Part shown: piece after piece, positions 16,296-25,413 of the stretch
Numbering within the stretch: position 1 is the first letter of the stretch
Layout of the letters: the number at the start of each line of letters is the position of its first letter
Source: Deltaproteobacteria bacterium
GTDB lineage: Bacteria > Myxococcota_A > UBA796 > GCA-2862545
Reading direction: 5' to 3'
Assembly: GCA_006226595.1 (NCBI GenBank)
Contig: SBGP01000115.1
Span: 1-48,593, forward strand
Length of the DNA: 48,593 bases
The notes under the pieces: model-generated
Told to the model about the DNA's origin: nothing
Databases searched by the model: none
The model's input: the letters and a program-made list of their open reading frames with translations, nothing else
Made by a program: the position numbers and the translations under genes

Positions 16296-16652
16296 TCAGC
16301 TGCCGGTTCCCCGGAACTTGTCGTCCTCTTCCGCGAACAGGAAGTTGAACGTGGTCAGGGAGCCGTAGCAGCGGGTGATGTAGCCCTGCAGCTCGGCCTT
16401 CTCGGCGGCGTCGAGCTTGTCGTGGTTGTTGAGCTTCTGCTCGAGCACGCGCAGCTTCTCGCGCACCGAGGTCACCTTCTTGAACAGCGCCTCGGCGCCC
16501 ACTGCGCGCGCCTCGCGCCCCTGGTCGTCCTCGAACAGCACGCGTCCGCCGATCATGCGCCGGGAGAGCGCCACATCCTCGCCCCCGAGCTCGTCGCGAA
16601 TGGCCTGGCGGGCCGCCTCGTAGGCGGCTTCATACACACTGTTCACGTCCAT
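16296..16652 (-). CDS. Hypothetical small helical protein
   Basis: The ATG at 16650-16652 follows a strong GGAGG by 4 bases; a longer in-frame start lies inside the upstream gene region and lacks such a site. The 118-residue product is charged, has no signal peptide or membrane segment, and is largely helical with a probable coiled coil in the middle (VTSVREKLRVLEQKLNNHDK). It ends FAEEDDKFRGTGS. I do not recognise a family. It lies 22 bases downstream of the alpha/beta hydrolase gene on the same strand and probably shares its transcript, while the next gene has its own sigma-54 promoter. Confidence 0.75.
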   Translation of the reverse strand: MDVNSVYEAAYEAARQAIRDELGGEDVALSRRMIGGRVLFEDDQGREARAVGAEALFKKVTSVREKLRVLEQKLNNHDKLDAAEKAELQGYITRCYGSLTTFNFLFAEEDDKFRGTGS

Positions 16653-16674
16653 GGGACCTCCGGGAACGCCCCCT

Positions 16675-18048
16675 CTATCCAGGGGAGAGGGCAAAGGCCG
16701 CGATGTCGGCCATCACCTGCTCCGAGAACGTGGTCTCGATCTGGCCGTACTCCTGCGGGGAGCCGGTGGTCGCCGGCTGGAACAGGTGGTTGAGGTCCTC
16801 GTAGATCCGCGCGGTGAGCCATTCTTCGCCGACCAGCGCCGTCATCGCCTCGTGGTTGGGCTCGGCTGCGACCTGGGTGTCGAGCGACCCCCACACGGCG
16901 AGGGTCGGCACGTGGATCGCCCCGAGGTTCTCGGCGGGGTCGTAGCCCGCGAACACGCGCCACCATGGGGTGAGCATCGACTGCATGGCCTGCTCGAGCT
17001 GGGCCTCGGGCACCCCCTTGCTCTCGGGCATCGACGCCATGACCGTGCGCAGCTCCTCGACCGCCGCCGGGTCGTTGCTGTTCGCGACGAGCTCGAGCAT
17101 GCGGCGTCGGGCGTCGCGGTTGGCGGTGGCCTGGCCCTCGGGGACGCCCATGGAGCGGGCGACGTCTTCCTGTTGGCGCAGCATGAGGTCGACGCTCGGC
17201 ACCGCGGGGGCGGCGAGCAGCACGAGGAAGTCGGCCTCGGTGACCATGGGCGCGATCATGCCGCCCTCCGAGTGCCCGACCACCCCGACGCGGGCGGTGT
17301 CCTCACGGGCATCGAGCCACGCGAGCGCGGTGCGCGCGTCGTCCGCGAAGTCGAGCGTCGTGGCGGCGTCGAACTTGCCGGTGCTCGCGCCCACTCCGCG
17401 GTCGTCGTAGCGGAGCACGGCCACGCCCGCCCGCGTCAACCGGTCGGCGAGCACGTAGAACGGCCGATGCCCGAGGAGCGCCTCGTCGCGGTCCTGGGGG
17501 CCAGAGCCGCTGACGAGGACGACGGCCGGAAACGGGCCCTCGCCCTCTGGCACGGTCAGGGTTCCGGCGAGTGTATGGCCGGCGGCGACGGCGATGGACA
17601 CCGCCTCCTCGCCGTACGGCAGCGGCTCCGCGGGCTCCTGGGGGCGGGACACGGCGGCGAAGATGCCGCGCTCGAGGGTGAGCGGAAGCTTGGCGCCACG
17701 CTGGGCAAAGGTGCCGACGAGCTGGTCCTGCTCGACCTTGGCCTCGTACACCGCGCCGAGACTGTCCATGTCGACGCGGAGCTCCCCGTCGGACCACGTC
17801 ACCCCACTGGCCGGGATGCCGTTGGCGCCCTGGTCCGGGCTGTCCATCGTCGCGGTGAGGGCGTCGCCCTCGCCCTGCACGTGCAGGGCCAGGCGCAGCT
17901 TCAGCCCGGGCAGCTCGAGGTGACCCTTCCAGTCGCCGAGCACGGCATCGGCGCTCGCGGCTTCGGGGGCGGCCGCGGGCGCGGCCTCGGGAACGGGGGC
18001 GGGCTTCGGGCAGCCGGCGAGAGCGAGGAACAGGACGAGTCGAGACAC
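16675..18048 (-). CDS. Alpha/beta hydrolase lipoprotein (serine hydrolase)
   Basis: The GTG at 18046-18048 follows GGAGG by 4 bases. The 457-residue product has a lipoprotein signal (VLFLALAGC) and a Pro/Ala linker. A beta-rich N-terminal domain (about 37-140) starts GDWKGHLELPGLKLRLALHV, a domain often found ahead of such hydrolases. The catalytic alpha/beta hydrolase carries Ser260 in GHSEGG, with Asp390 in WGSLDTQV and His421 in DLNHLF completing the triad; the oxyanion region is SGSGPQDRD. It resembles serine aminopeptidase or acyl-peptide hydrolase relatives. The substrate is unknown; it acts outside the cytoplasm. It is divergent from hrpB. Confidence 0.9.
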   Translation of the reverse strand: MSRLVLFLALAGCPKPAPVPEAAPAAAPEAASADAVLGDWKGHLELPGLKLRLALHVQGEGDALTATMDSPDQGANGIPASGVTWSDGELRVDMDSLGAVYEAKVEQDQLVGTFAQRGAKLPLTLERGIFAAVSRPQEPAEPLPYGEEAVSIAVAAGHTLAGTLTVPEGEGPFPAVVLVSGSGPQDRDEALLGHRPFYVLADRLTRAGVAVLRYDDRGVGASTGKFDAATTLDFADDARTALAWLDAREDTARVGVVGHSEGGMIAPMVTEADFLVLLAAPAVPSVDLMLRQQEDVARSMGVPEGQATANRDARRRMLELVANSNDPAAVEELRTVMASMPESKGVPEAQLEQAMQSMLTPWWRVFAGYDPAENLGAIHVPTLAVWGSLDTQVAAEPNHEAMTALVGEEWLTARIYEDLNHLFQPATTGSPQEYGQIETTFSEQVMADIAAFALSPG

Positions 18049-18133
18049 GGGACCTCCGCGAGTGGACTACCTCCTACGGGTGAGGCGCGCCGGCATTCCC
18101 ATGCGAAGCGCGAGTGCGGTGATAAGCGGCGGC

Positions 18134-20536
18134 ATGCCCGCGCCGCTGCCCATCGATGCCGTGCTCCCGGACGTGCTCTCCGCGACGCGCTCCGGAGCCG
18201 TCGTCGTCTCGGCGCCGACGGGTGCGGGCAAGACCACGCGGCTTCCCCCCGCCCTCGACGTCGAGGGGGCGGTGTGGGTGGTGCAGCCCCGTCGGGTCGC
18301 GGCGCGCGCGGCGGCGCGGCGCATGGCCGAGGAGAACGGCTGGCGCGTGGGTGAGGAAGTGGGCTGGCACGTGCGCTTCGATCGGCGCTTCGGTCCGAAC
18401 ACCCGCGTGCTGTGCATGACCAGCGGCATGCTGCTCCAGGCCCTGCGCGCGGATCCGTTCCTCGACGGGGTCGGCGCGGTGGTGTTCGACGAGGTCCACG
18501 AGCGGGCGCTCGATCTCGACCTGGGTCTCGCGCTGGTCGAGGAGCTCCGGCGCGATGCCCGCGACGACCTGCTGCTCGTCGCGATGTCCGCCACCGTGGA
18601 CGCCTCGCACTTCGGGGGCTGGCTTGGCGCACCGGTCGTCGCCTCGCAGGGGCGCAGCTTTCCCGTCGACATCGCCTACCTGCCGTACCCCGACGACCGC
18701 CCGGTCGAGGAACAGGTCGCCGAGGCGGTGCGGCGCGCGCTCGACGAGAGCGAGGGCAACGTGCTCGCGTTCCTGCCCGGGGTGGGGGAGATCCGCCGTA
18801 CCCACGCGCTGCTCGACGGCCTGCCGGTGGTCGAGCTGTATGGGGACCTTCCGCCAGAGAAGCAGGACGCCGTGCTCCGCCCGGGGCCGGGACGGCGGGT
18901 GGTGCTCGCAACCAACGTCGCCGAGTCCTCGGTGACCGTGCCGGACGTGCGCACCGTCATCGACTCCGGGCTTGCGCGCCGTCCGGAGCTCGACCCGTCC
19001 AGCGGCCTCGATGCGCTGCGCACCGTGCGGATCAGCGCCGCCAGTGCGGATCAGCGCGCCGGGCGTGCCGGGCGAACCGGCCCGGGCCGCTGCCTGCGCT
19101 TGTGGACCGCGCGGGAACAGGCGGGTCTCGAGGCGTTCGACCCGCCGGAAATCCGCCGGGTCTCGGTGGCGGGGGCGCTGCTCGCGCTGCTCGAGGCCGG
19201 CATCGACCCCCGGGGCTTCCGGTGGCTGGAGCCGCCCTCGGAGGCGGCCTTCGACGAGGCCGAGCGGCTGCTCGCGCAGCTCGGTGCCACCGAAGGGGGC
19301 GGCATCACCGCACTCGGACGTCGCATGGCGGCGTTGCCGCTGCATCCACGCCTCGCCCGCCTCGTGGCCGAGGGGGCGCGACTCGGGCAGACGCGCGTGG
19401 TGGCGACCGCGGCAGCCCTGCTCTCGGAGCGCGACCCGCTCCGCGGCGAGACGGTGCCCCGGCGCACGGGCTCGGATCTGCTCGACCGCGTGCAGGCGTT
19501 GGAGGCGGGCCGCGGGCATGCCGCCGGGCGCTCGCAGCTGTTCCTGGTGCGGGACCAGCTCGAGCGCGCTGCACGCTCCCTACCTGTAGAGGAAGCCACG
19601 CTTGCCGAGGAAGCCCTCGCGCGAGCTGCGCTCGCCGCGTGGCCCGATCGGGTGGCGCGACGTCGCGGGGAGAGCCGGCGCGCGCGCATGGTTGGCGGCA
19701 AGGGCGTGGAGCTGCGGCGGGAGTCCGGCGTGCACGCCGAGCTGTTCGTCGCCATCGACGTCGAGCCCCGGTCGGGCGACGCCCCTGTGCGCTTGGCCTC
19801 GCCGGTCGAGGTGGGCTGGCTCACCCCCGAGGAGCGCGAGGTCGTGTGGTTCGACGCGGACAGCCAGCGGGTCCGTGCCGAGGTGCATACAGTCGTCGGC
19901 GACCTGGTCCTCGGCCGTCAGACGACCTCCGGAGACCCGCAGGCGCTGGCCGAGGCACTCGAGCGGGCCGCGGCTGCGGATCCAGCGCGCGTGATGCCGG
20001 CTGACGGGCCCTGGCCCGTGCTCCGCCATCGCCTGGCCGTCGCCCATCGCCACCTCGGCGAGCCCTGGCCGAATCCGGACGAGGTGTGGGTCGCGGGGCT
20101 GCTGCCCGAGCTTTGCGCCGGCTGTCGCAGCTTCGAGGAGCTGCGTCGCGGGGACTGGGTGAGCGCGGTGCGAAATCGCCTCGGTTACCACGCCCTGGTC
20201 GAACTCGACCGGCTGGCGCCCGAGCGCGTGCAGGTGCCGAGCGGCAGCCATGTTCGCGTCGACTACAGCGATCCCGAGCACCCGGTCCTCGCTGTGCGCA
20301 TGCAGGAGCTGTTCGGGCTGCGGACCACGCCGACGATTCTCGCTGGCAAGCCGCTGCGGCTACACCTGCTCGCGCCGAACCTGCGGCCGCAGCAGGTCAC
20401 CGAGGATCTCGCCGGCTTCTGGGAGCGCACCTGGCCCGAGGTCCGAAAGGAACTGCGGGCTCGCTACCCCAAACACGCCTGGCCGGAGGATCCGCTATCG
20501 GCCGAGCCGCTGCGCGGAGCCAAGCGCCGGACGTGA
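18134..20536 (+). CDS. hrpB: ATP-dependent helicase HrpB
   Basis: The 800-residue length matches HrpB. Walker A APTGAGKTT has Lys33, the DEVH box is at 119-122, motif III is SATVD, and motif VI is DQRAGRAGRTGPGRCLRLW. The HA2 and HrpB-specific C-terminal regions follow, ending with the HrpB hallmark VRKELRARYPKHAWPEDP. It is a DExH-box RNA/DNA helicase of uncertain cellular role. I chose ATG 18134 because the conserved core begins soon after (PIDAVLPDVLSATRSGAVVV); in-frame starts at 18101 and 18062 are possible and no ribosome site is strong. The start region is only 85 bases from the divergent hydrolase gene. Confidence 0.95.
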   Translation: MPAPLPIDAVLPDVLSATRSGAVVVSAPTGAGKTTRLPPALDVEGAVWVVQPRRVAARAAARRMAEENGWRVGEEVGWHVRFDRRFGPNTRVLCMTSGMLLQALRADPFLDGVGAVVFDEVHERALDLDLGLALVEELRRDARDDLLLVAMSATVDASHFGGWLGAPVVASQGRSFPVDIAYLPYPDDRPVEEQVAEAVRRALDESEGNVLAFLPGVGEIRRTHALLDGLPVVELYGDLPPEKQDAVLRPGPGRRVVLATNVAESSVTVPDVRTVIDSGLARRPELDPSSGLDALRTVRISAASADQRAGRAGRTGPGRCLRLWTAREQAGLEAFDPPEIRRVSVAGALLALLEAGIDPRGFRWLEPPSEAAFDEAERLLAQLGATEGGGITALGRRMAALPLHPRLARLVAEGARLGQTRVVATAAALLSERDPLRGETVPRRTGSDLLDRVQALEAGRGHAAGRSQLFLVRDQLERAARSLPVEEATLAEEALARAALAAWPDRVARRRGESRRARMVGGKGVELRRESGVHAELFVAIDVEPRSGDAPVRLASPVEVGWLTPEEREVVWFDADSQRVRAEVHTVVGDLVLGRQTTSGDPQALAEALERAAAADPARVMPADGPWPVLRHRLAVAHRHLGEPWPNPDEVWVAGLLPELCAGCRSFEELRRGDWVSAVRNRLGYHALVELDRLAPERVQVPSGSHVRVDYSDPEHPVLAVRMQELFGLRTTPTILAGKPLRLHLLAPNLRPQQVTEDLAGFWERTWPEVRKELRARYPKHAWPEDPLSAEPLRGAKRRT

Positions 20537-20608
20537 ACACCTGTCACAGTTTCGACGGCGAGCCGGCATGGGTTGTGGCTAGATAGGGGGCCGCAACCGG
20601 AGACCCCC

Positions 20609-23600
20609 GTGCTCTCGAGCCTCCTGCTCCTCCTGACCTTCGCGCACGCCGACGAGCCGCTGACCCAGCGCGGCGCTTGGGACGGCCGCGTCGACTACTT
20701 CATGACCGGCGATGCGCTCGCCGAGAACACCAACCCCGCCGGTAGCCAGCCGCCGACCGACAACAACGTCGACACGCTGGTCCCCGCCGAGTTCACGGTG
20801 CGGTCCCAGGACGTGCCGGCCGGGGCGACGGTGGTGGCAGCCAAGCTGTGGTGGGCAGGCAGCCAGGACCAGGTGGATGCCGGCTGTAGCGCGCTTCCCG
20901 ACACGCAGGTGACGCTCTCGGTGCCCTCGGGGAGCTCGTCGACGGTGAACGCGGACAACTGCTTCTGCAGTGACGGCGGATCGGTGGCGTACGACGTGAT
21001 CGCGTGCAGCGCCGATGTCACCAGCCTCGTCGGCAACGACATGGTTGGAGACTACGTCGTGGACGACTACTTCGGCCTGGTCACCAACGGCGGAACCCAC
21101 TCCGCGGGCGCGTCGTTGCTGCTCGTCTTCGAAGAGGCCTCGCTCCCGACGCGTCGCGTGGTGCTCTACGACGGCAACGTCGTGCTCGACAGCGATACCG
21201 TGACCATGAACCTCACCGGGTTCACCGTGGACTCGACGCCCTCGGCGGACCTCACTGCCTTCGTGCTCGAGGGCGAGGTGAGCACCGCCGGCGACTCGAT
21301 CGAGGTCAACGGCCTGCCGGGCAGCGCCCCGTCCGTGTTCGTGTCCGACGCGACCAACCCCGTCGACGACATCTTCAACCGGACGATCAACACCCAGGGC
21401 CTCACCGACATCGCCGGCGTGGACATCGACCAGTTCGATATCTCGGCGGGGGTCGAGTTCCTCGACGACCAGATCGACGTCACGTACACCGCCGCCGCCG
21501 ACAAGGTGTGGGTCATCGCCAACGTCGTCGGCGTGGACGAGTTCTACTCGCAGCTCTCCGACCTCTCGTCGAAGACGTGGACGCACACGGTGGACCAGGA
21601 CGCGGATGGCGCCGTCGAGCCCGGCGACACGGTGACCTACACGCTGCACCTCGAGAACTCGGGTACCGAGAGCGCCACGATCACGGTCACCGACGTGATT
21701 CCCGCGGAGTTCGCGTCGTGGACGCTGCGCACGCCGCTCGCCTCGGGAACCGACACGTCGACGGCGACGACGCTGCGCGTCGAGGGCGTGGTCGTGCCGC
21801 CGGGTGGCTCCGTGGATCTGGTGGTCGACGCCGTGGTTGGGGACGCCGCGTGCTCGACCTCGGCGCTGAATACTTTTGCGTGGACCGCGCCGGCCGAGGG
21901 AGGCGTGGCCGGGAGCAAGGTCGCGCCGTCGGTCGCGATCCTGGTCGACGGCGATGGCGACGGGGTGGGGGACTGCGTCGACAACTGTCCGGACGTCGCG
22001 AACGCGGGTCAGGAGGACGGCAACGGTAACGGCCTCGGCGATGCCTGCGACTCGCCCCCGGAGACCTGCGACGGCACCGACGACGACGGTGACGGCACCA
22101 TCGACGAGGGCTTCGACCGCGACGGCGACCAGCTCGGTGACTGCCTCGACGGCTGTCCCGACGATCCGTACAAGATCGACGCGGGCGTGTGTGGCTGCGG
22201 GGTCGCGGATCTCGACAGCGACGCCGACGGCACCTTCGACTGCGACGATGCCTGTCCCAACGATCCTGACAAGATCGAGGCGGGCTTCTGTGGCTGCGGT
22301 GTGCCCGACACCGATACCGATGGCGACGGCACGCCGGACTGCGGCGACCGCGAGGTCTGCGACGGCCTCGACAACGACGGCGACGGCCTGATCGACGACG
22401 AGGACCCGAGCCTCGACGTCAGCGGTCAGACCCAGGCGTGGCCCGACGTCGACGGAGACGGCTACGGCGATGCGTCGGGCGCGGACGCATTCTGCGACCT
22501 GCCCGAGGGCTGGGTGGAGGACGCGACCGACTGCGACGATGCGAACGCGACGCGGCACCCCGGGCTCACGGACGCCTGCGACGGCATCGACAACGACTGC
22601 GACGGGCTTGTCGACGAGCACACCGAGTGCAGCGACGACGACGGGGACGGGTTCACCGAGCTCGGCGGGGACTGCGACGACGCGGACGAGGACGTGCGTC
22701 CGACCCGCCGGGAGAGCTGCAACGGCGTGGACGACGACTGCGATGGGGCCACGGACGAGGGCACCGAGTGCGTCGACGACGATGGCGACGGCTACTGTGA
22801 GGGCGCCGACCTCGACGGTGTTCCCTCGACCCTCGAGTGCTCTGACGAGACGCTCCCCGGCGACTGCCACGACGGCGACATCGACGTCGCCCCCAACGTC
22901 AACGAGATCGGGTTCAACGGCATCGACGACGACTGCGACGGGCAGGTCGACGCCGAGATCACGGATGCCGACAACGACGGGTTCACGGTCGACGGTGGGG
23001 ACTGCGCCGCGCAGGACGCGACCGCGTACCCGGGCGCTCCGGAGCAGGCCGACGGCGTAGATGACGACTGCGACGGAGCGATCGACGAGGGCACCGCCGC
23101 GGACGACATCGACGGGGACGGCTACTGCGAGGGGGCCGACACCAACGGCGATGGCGCGGACGACTGTCTCGACGGCGCGATTCCCGGCGACTGCGCCGAA
23201 GGCTTGACCACGGTGTCTCCGGGGACGACCGAGGTCGTCGACAACGGCATCGACGACGACTGCGACGGCATCGTCGACGAGGGCAGCGACCGCGTGGACG
23301 ACGACGGCGACGGCTTCTCCGAGGCTGAGGGCGACTGCGACGACAGCGACGAGCTGCGCTTTCCCGGCGCCGAGGAGCGGCTGAACGGGGCGGATGACGA
23401 CTGCGATGGGCTCGTGGACGAGCTGATCGTGGACGAGGACGGCGACGGCTGGGCCGAGTCGGACGGCGACTGCGACGACGGCGAAGGCTGGGCCAACCCA
23501 GGCCAGTCGGAGATCTGCGACGGCATCGACAACGACTGCGACAGCGTCATCGACGAGGACACGTGCACCGCCGACGAGCCGCCCGTCGTGGAGTCCACGG

Positions 23601-23680
23601 GCTGCGGCTGTTCCGACGGCAGCGCGTCCTTCCTGGTCGGGTGGCTCCTGCCGCTCGCCCTCGTCAGGCGGCGCCGGTAG
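20609..23680 (+). CDS. Large MYXO-CTERM surface protein with DUF11-like and MopE repeats
   Basis: GTG at 20609 follows GGAG by 6 bases; the upstream in-frame TTG has no such site. The 1023-residue product has a signal peptide (LSSLLLLLTFAHA). A beta-rich N-terminal region of about 300 residues is followed by a DUF11-like domain near 330-430 (GDTVTYTLHLENSGTESATI; VIPAEFASW). Thrombospondin type 3-like calcium repeats (DGDGVGDCVDNCPDVANAG) and many MopE units (CDGIDNDCDG, GDCDDxD) come next. The tail has CGCS, a hydrophobic helix (FLVGWLLPLAL) and VRRRR, a MYXO-CTERM signal. It is strongly acidic and likely calcium-loaded on the surface; adhesion or matrix roles are possible. It overlaps the convergent membrane gene by 17 bases. 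Confidence 0.9.
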   Translation: MLSSLLLLLTFAHADEPLTQRGAWDGRVDYFMTGDALAENTNPAGSQPPTDNNVDTLVPAEFTVRSQDVPAGATVVAAKLWWAGSQDQVDAGCSALPDTQVTLSVPSGSSSTVNADNCFCSDGGSVAYDVIACSADVTSLVGNDMVGDYVVDDYFGLVTNGGTHSAGASLLLVFEEASLPTRRVVLYDGNVVLDSDTVTMNLTGFTVDSTPSADLTAFVLEGEVSTAGDSIEVNGLPGSAPSVFVSDATNPVDDIFNRTINTQGLTDIAGVDIDQFDISAGVEFLDDQIDVTYTAAADKVWVIANVVGVDEFYSQLSDLSSKTWTHTVDQDADGAVEPGDTVTYTLHLENSGTESATITVTDVIPAEFASWTLRTPLASGTDTSTATTLRVEGVVVPPGGSVDLVVDAVVGDAACSTSALNTFAWTAPAEGGVAGSKVAPSVAILVDGDGDGVGDCVDNCPDVANAGQEDGNGNGLGDACDSPPETCDGTDDDGDGTIDEGFDRDGDQLGDCLDGCPDDPYKIDAGVCGCGVADLDSDADGTFDCDDACPNDPDKIEAGFCGCGVPDTDTDGDGTPDCGDREVCDGLDNDGDGLIDDEDPSLDVSGQTQAWPDVDGDGYGDASGADAFCDLPEGWVEDATDCDDANATRHPGLTDACDGIDNDCDGLVDEHTECSDDDGDGFTELGGDCDDADEDVRPTRRESCNGVDDDCDGATDEGTECVDDDGDGYCEGADLDGVPSTLECSDETLPGDCHDGDIDVAPNVNEIGFNGIDDDCDGQVDAEITDADNDGFTVDGGDCAAQDATAYPGAPEQADGVDDDCDGAIDEGTAADDIDGDGYCEGADTNGDGADDCLDGAIPGDCAEGLTTVSPGTTEVVDNGIDDDCDGIVDEGSDRVDDDGDGFSEAEGDCDDSDELRFPGAEERLNGADDDCDGLVDELIVDEDGDGWAESDGDCDDGEGWANPGQSEICDGIDNDCDSVIDEDTCTADEPPVVESTGCGCSDGSASFLVGWLLPLALVRRRR

Positions 23681-24191
23681 GGATGCCCGTCAGGGCCTCG
23701 ACCCACCCGAGCCAGAACGCCATGGACAGCGCGCCGCTCGTGTTCAGCGGCAGCGCGGCGAGGGCGACCACCAGGCCGGCGGTGCTCGTCGCGCGATGAC
23801 CGCGCCGTGCGAGCCAGGGGCCGGCGGTCAGCGCGATGGTGGTGAGGATGCCGATGCTCGCGGCGGTCTTCCACACCTCGGTAGAGAGTGGGTCGGTCGC
23901 AGCGAACAGCACCACCGGCAGGACCGAGGACCAGCCGAGCAGACGGATGACCGCGATCAGGCCCGCGGTCACCTCGTCCTCTTCGATCTCGCCCTCGCGC
24001 CGCCGGCGGTACATGTCCCGCGACCACCACAACGTGAGGCCGATGTTGTACACGGACAGCAGGTACAACAGCGACAGCGCCACCGGCGTCAACGACACCG
24101 CCCACAGCACCATCATCGCCAGGGCAAAGCCGCTGATCGGCATCAGGTATGCACGGTGCGTGCGGTCGGGCAGCGAACGAATCGAGGTCAT
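23664..24191 (-). CDS. Hypothetical multi-pass membrane protein
   Basis: I start at ATG 24189-24191 (MTSIRSLPDRTHRAYL); the preceding ribosome site is weak. The product has 175 residues with about four hydrophobic segments (FALAMMVLWAVSLTPVALSLL; IGILTTIALTAGPWLA; AGLVVALAALPL) and one charged cytoplasmic loop (RDMYRRRREGEIEEDE). No family was recognised. Its 3' end overlaps the end of the convergent MYXO-CTERM gene by 17 bases, and it is divergent from a lipoprotein gene across a 61-base gap. Confidence 0.75.
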   Translation of the reverse strand: MTSIRSLPDRTHRAYLMPISGFALAMMVLWAVSLTPVALSLLYLLSVYNIGLTLWWSRDMYRRRREGEIEEDEVTAGLIAVIRLLGWSSVLPVVLFAATDPLSTEVWKTAASIGILTTIALTAGPWLARRGHRATSTAGLVVALAALPLNTSGALSMAFWLGWVEALTGIPTGAA

Positions 24192-24216
24192 GCCCGCGCA
24201 TCGTACCTCGCGGGGC

Positions 24217-24250
24217 GGTAGGCAGCCGCAACCGGACACGGTAGGCTGCC
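24217..24250. repeat. Paired 11-base repeat in a divergent promoter gap
   Basis: GGTAGGCAGCC (24217-24227) and GGTAGGCTGCC (24240-24250) are near-identical direct repeats 23 bases apart, about two helical turns. Their 7-base ends GGCAGCC and GGCTGCC also form an inverted repeat. The second copy contains the TAGGCT box just before the ATG at 24253. It could be an operator or a leader hairpin. Confidence 0.4.
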
Positions 24251-24252
24251 GC

Positions 24253-25326
24253 ATGCGAACGACGACCTGCATGATCGGGCTCGCCGTCCTCCTGGGCGGC
24301 TGTGGCACCGACGAGACCGTGAGCTGGCTCGAAGGAGCCAGCTACCGCTGGGATCTGTTCAACCACCGGGTGAGCCACCTGCGCTTCGAGGCGACCGAGA
24401 GCGGCGCCACCGTGGCCGTGGTCGGCGGCACCTCGACGACGGGGCTGTCGACGGTGCTCGACCCGTCGTGCGACGACGCGACCTGCGACGAGTTCCCGTT
24501 CTTCGACGAGGCGGACGTGGCGGTCGACGTGGTGCGACTGACCACTTCCAAGGAGAGCGTCGGCACCGGCGAGCTCCAGCTCGTCGTCGGACCGCAGGGA
24601 GCCAGCGGGACCCTCGAGGTCACCTTCGGCAAGAAGGCCCGCGGCGAGGGCGTGGCTCTGCTCCGCGGGTACACCCTCGACACGAACGTCGCGCTCACCG
24701 GCGGGGATGCCTGCTACCAGCCGAAGAACGGGTGGCTGCCGCGCCGCCTCGCGATCTCGTTGGGCGAGGTGACCGTCGCGGACGATGGCATGTCGGCGAC
24801 CGTGGCCGTCGACGCGGCGTTCACCGCGGGCAAGACCTTCGAGGACGAGCGCCAGTGTCTCGATGCCGTCGTCGACCAGGCCCAGGTCGCGCTCGCCGTC
24901 CAGGCGGTGGTGGTGGTCGGCGCCGAGTCCGAGACGCACACCGTGAACCAGGGGGCCGAGTACGCCTACGGCGATGGCAACGAGCCACTCGAGCAGCCTG
25001 ACCCGGACCCGGTGGAGCGCACGGTGGACCTCGGAGAGCCCGACGCTCTCGGGTGGTCGGCCATCGACTTCCGGTTCCACCAGGGGCCGGGGGACGAGCG
25101 GGGCGCGTACGTCCGCACACTCAGCTACCTCGCGACGCCCGACGGCTTCGTCAGCGGCCACTCGAACAACTACTCGCCGCCGACGCAGCTCTCGGGCTTC
25201 GACTACACCTTCGAGGGCACCGTTCAGGCCCTGCACTTCAAGGGTGAGGTCGCCCGCGAGCAGCTCGCGGATCTGATCGACATCGACATCGACGACGACG
25301 GGGCGGTCCTGCCCCACGAACTCTAA
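24253..25326 (+). CDS. Hypothetical lipoprotein
   Basis: ATG at 24253 gives 357 residues with a lipoprotein signal (MIGLAVLLGGC, Cys17). The mature part is beta-rich and acidic, with paired cysteines (DPSCDDATCDEF; CYQPKNG; RQCLDAVV), and ends in an Asp-rich segment (LIDIDIDDDGAVLPHEL) resembling a calcium-binding loop. No family was recognised. A TAGGCT box lies 5 bases before the ATG, so the transcript may be leaderless; the AGG in the same place would be a weak ribosome site. The next lipoprotein gene has its own promoter-like element, so the two are probably separate units. Confidence 0.8.
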   Translation: MRTTTCMIGLAVLLGGCGTDETVSWLEGASYRWDLFNHRVSHLRFEATESGATVAVVGGTSTTGLSTVLDPSCDDATCDEFPFFDEADVAVDVVRLTTSKESVGTGELQLVVGPQGASGTLEVTFGKKARGEGVALLRGYTLDTNVALTGGDACYQPKNGWLPRRLAISLGEVTVADDGMSATVAVDAAFTAGKTFEDERQCLDAVVDQAQVALAVQAVVVVGAESETHTVNQGAEYAYGDGNEPLEQPDPDPVERTVDLGEPDALGWSAIDFRFHQGPGDERGAYVRTLSYLATPDGFVSGHSNNYSPPTQLSGFDYTFEGTVQALHFKGEVAREQLADLIDIDIDDDGAVLPHEL

Positions 25327-25358
25327 GACCCGCAACAGCGCGGCTCGGCGGCGAAGTG

Positions 25359-25387
25359 TCGTCAACGAGCCAAGCACGCGGTATGGT
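25359..25387 (+). promoter_or_regulatory. Candidate promoter TCGTCA-N17-TATGGT
   Basis: TCGTCA (25359-25364) lies 17 bases before TATGGT (25382-25387), followed 26 bases later by the TTG start of the next lipoprotein gene with its GGAGG site. Four of six -35 positions match TTGACA. Confidence 0.5.
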
Positions 25388-25413
25388 TCCCGCCCCGCCC
25401 CCCGGAGGACACC

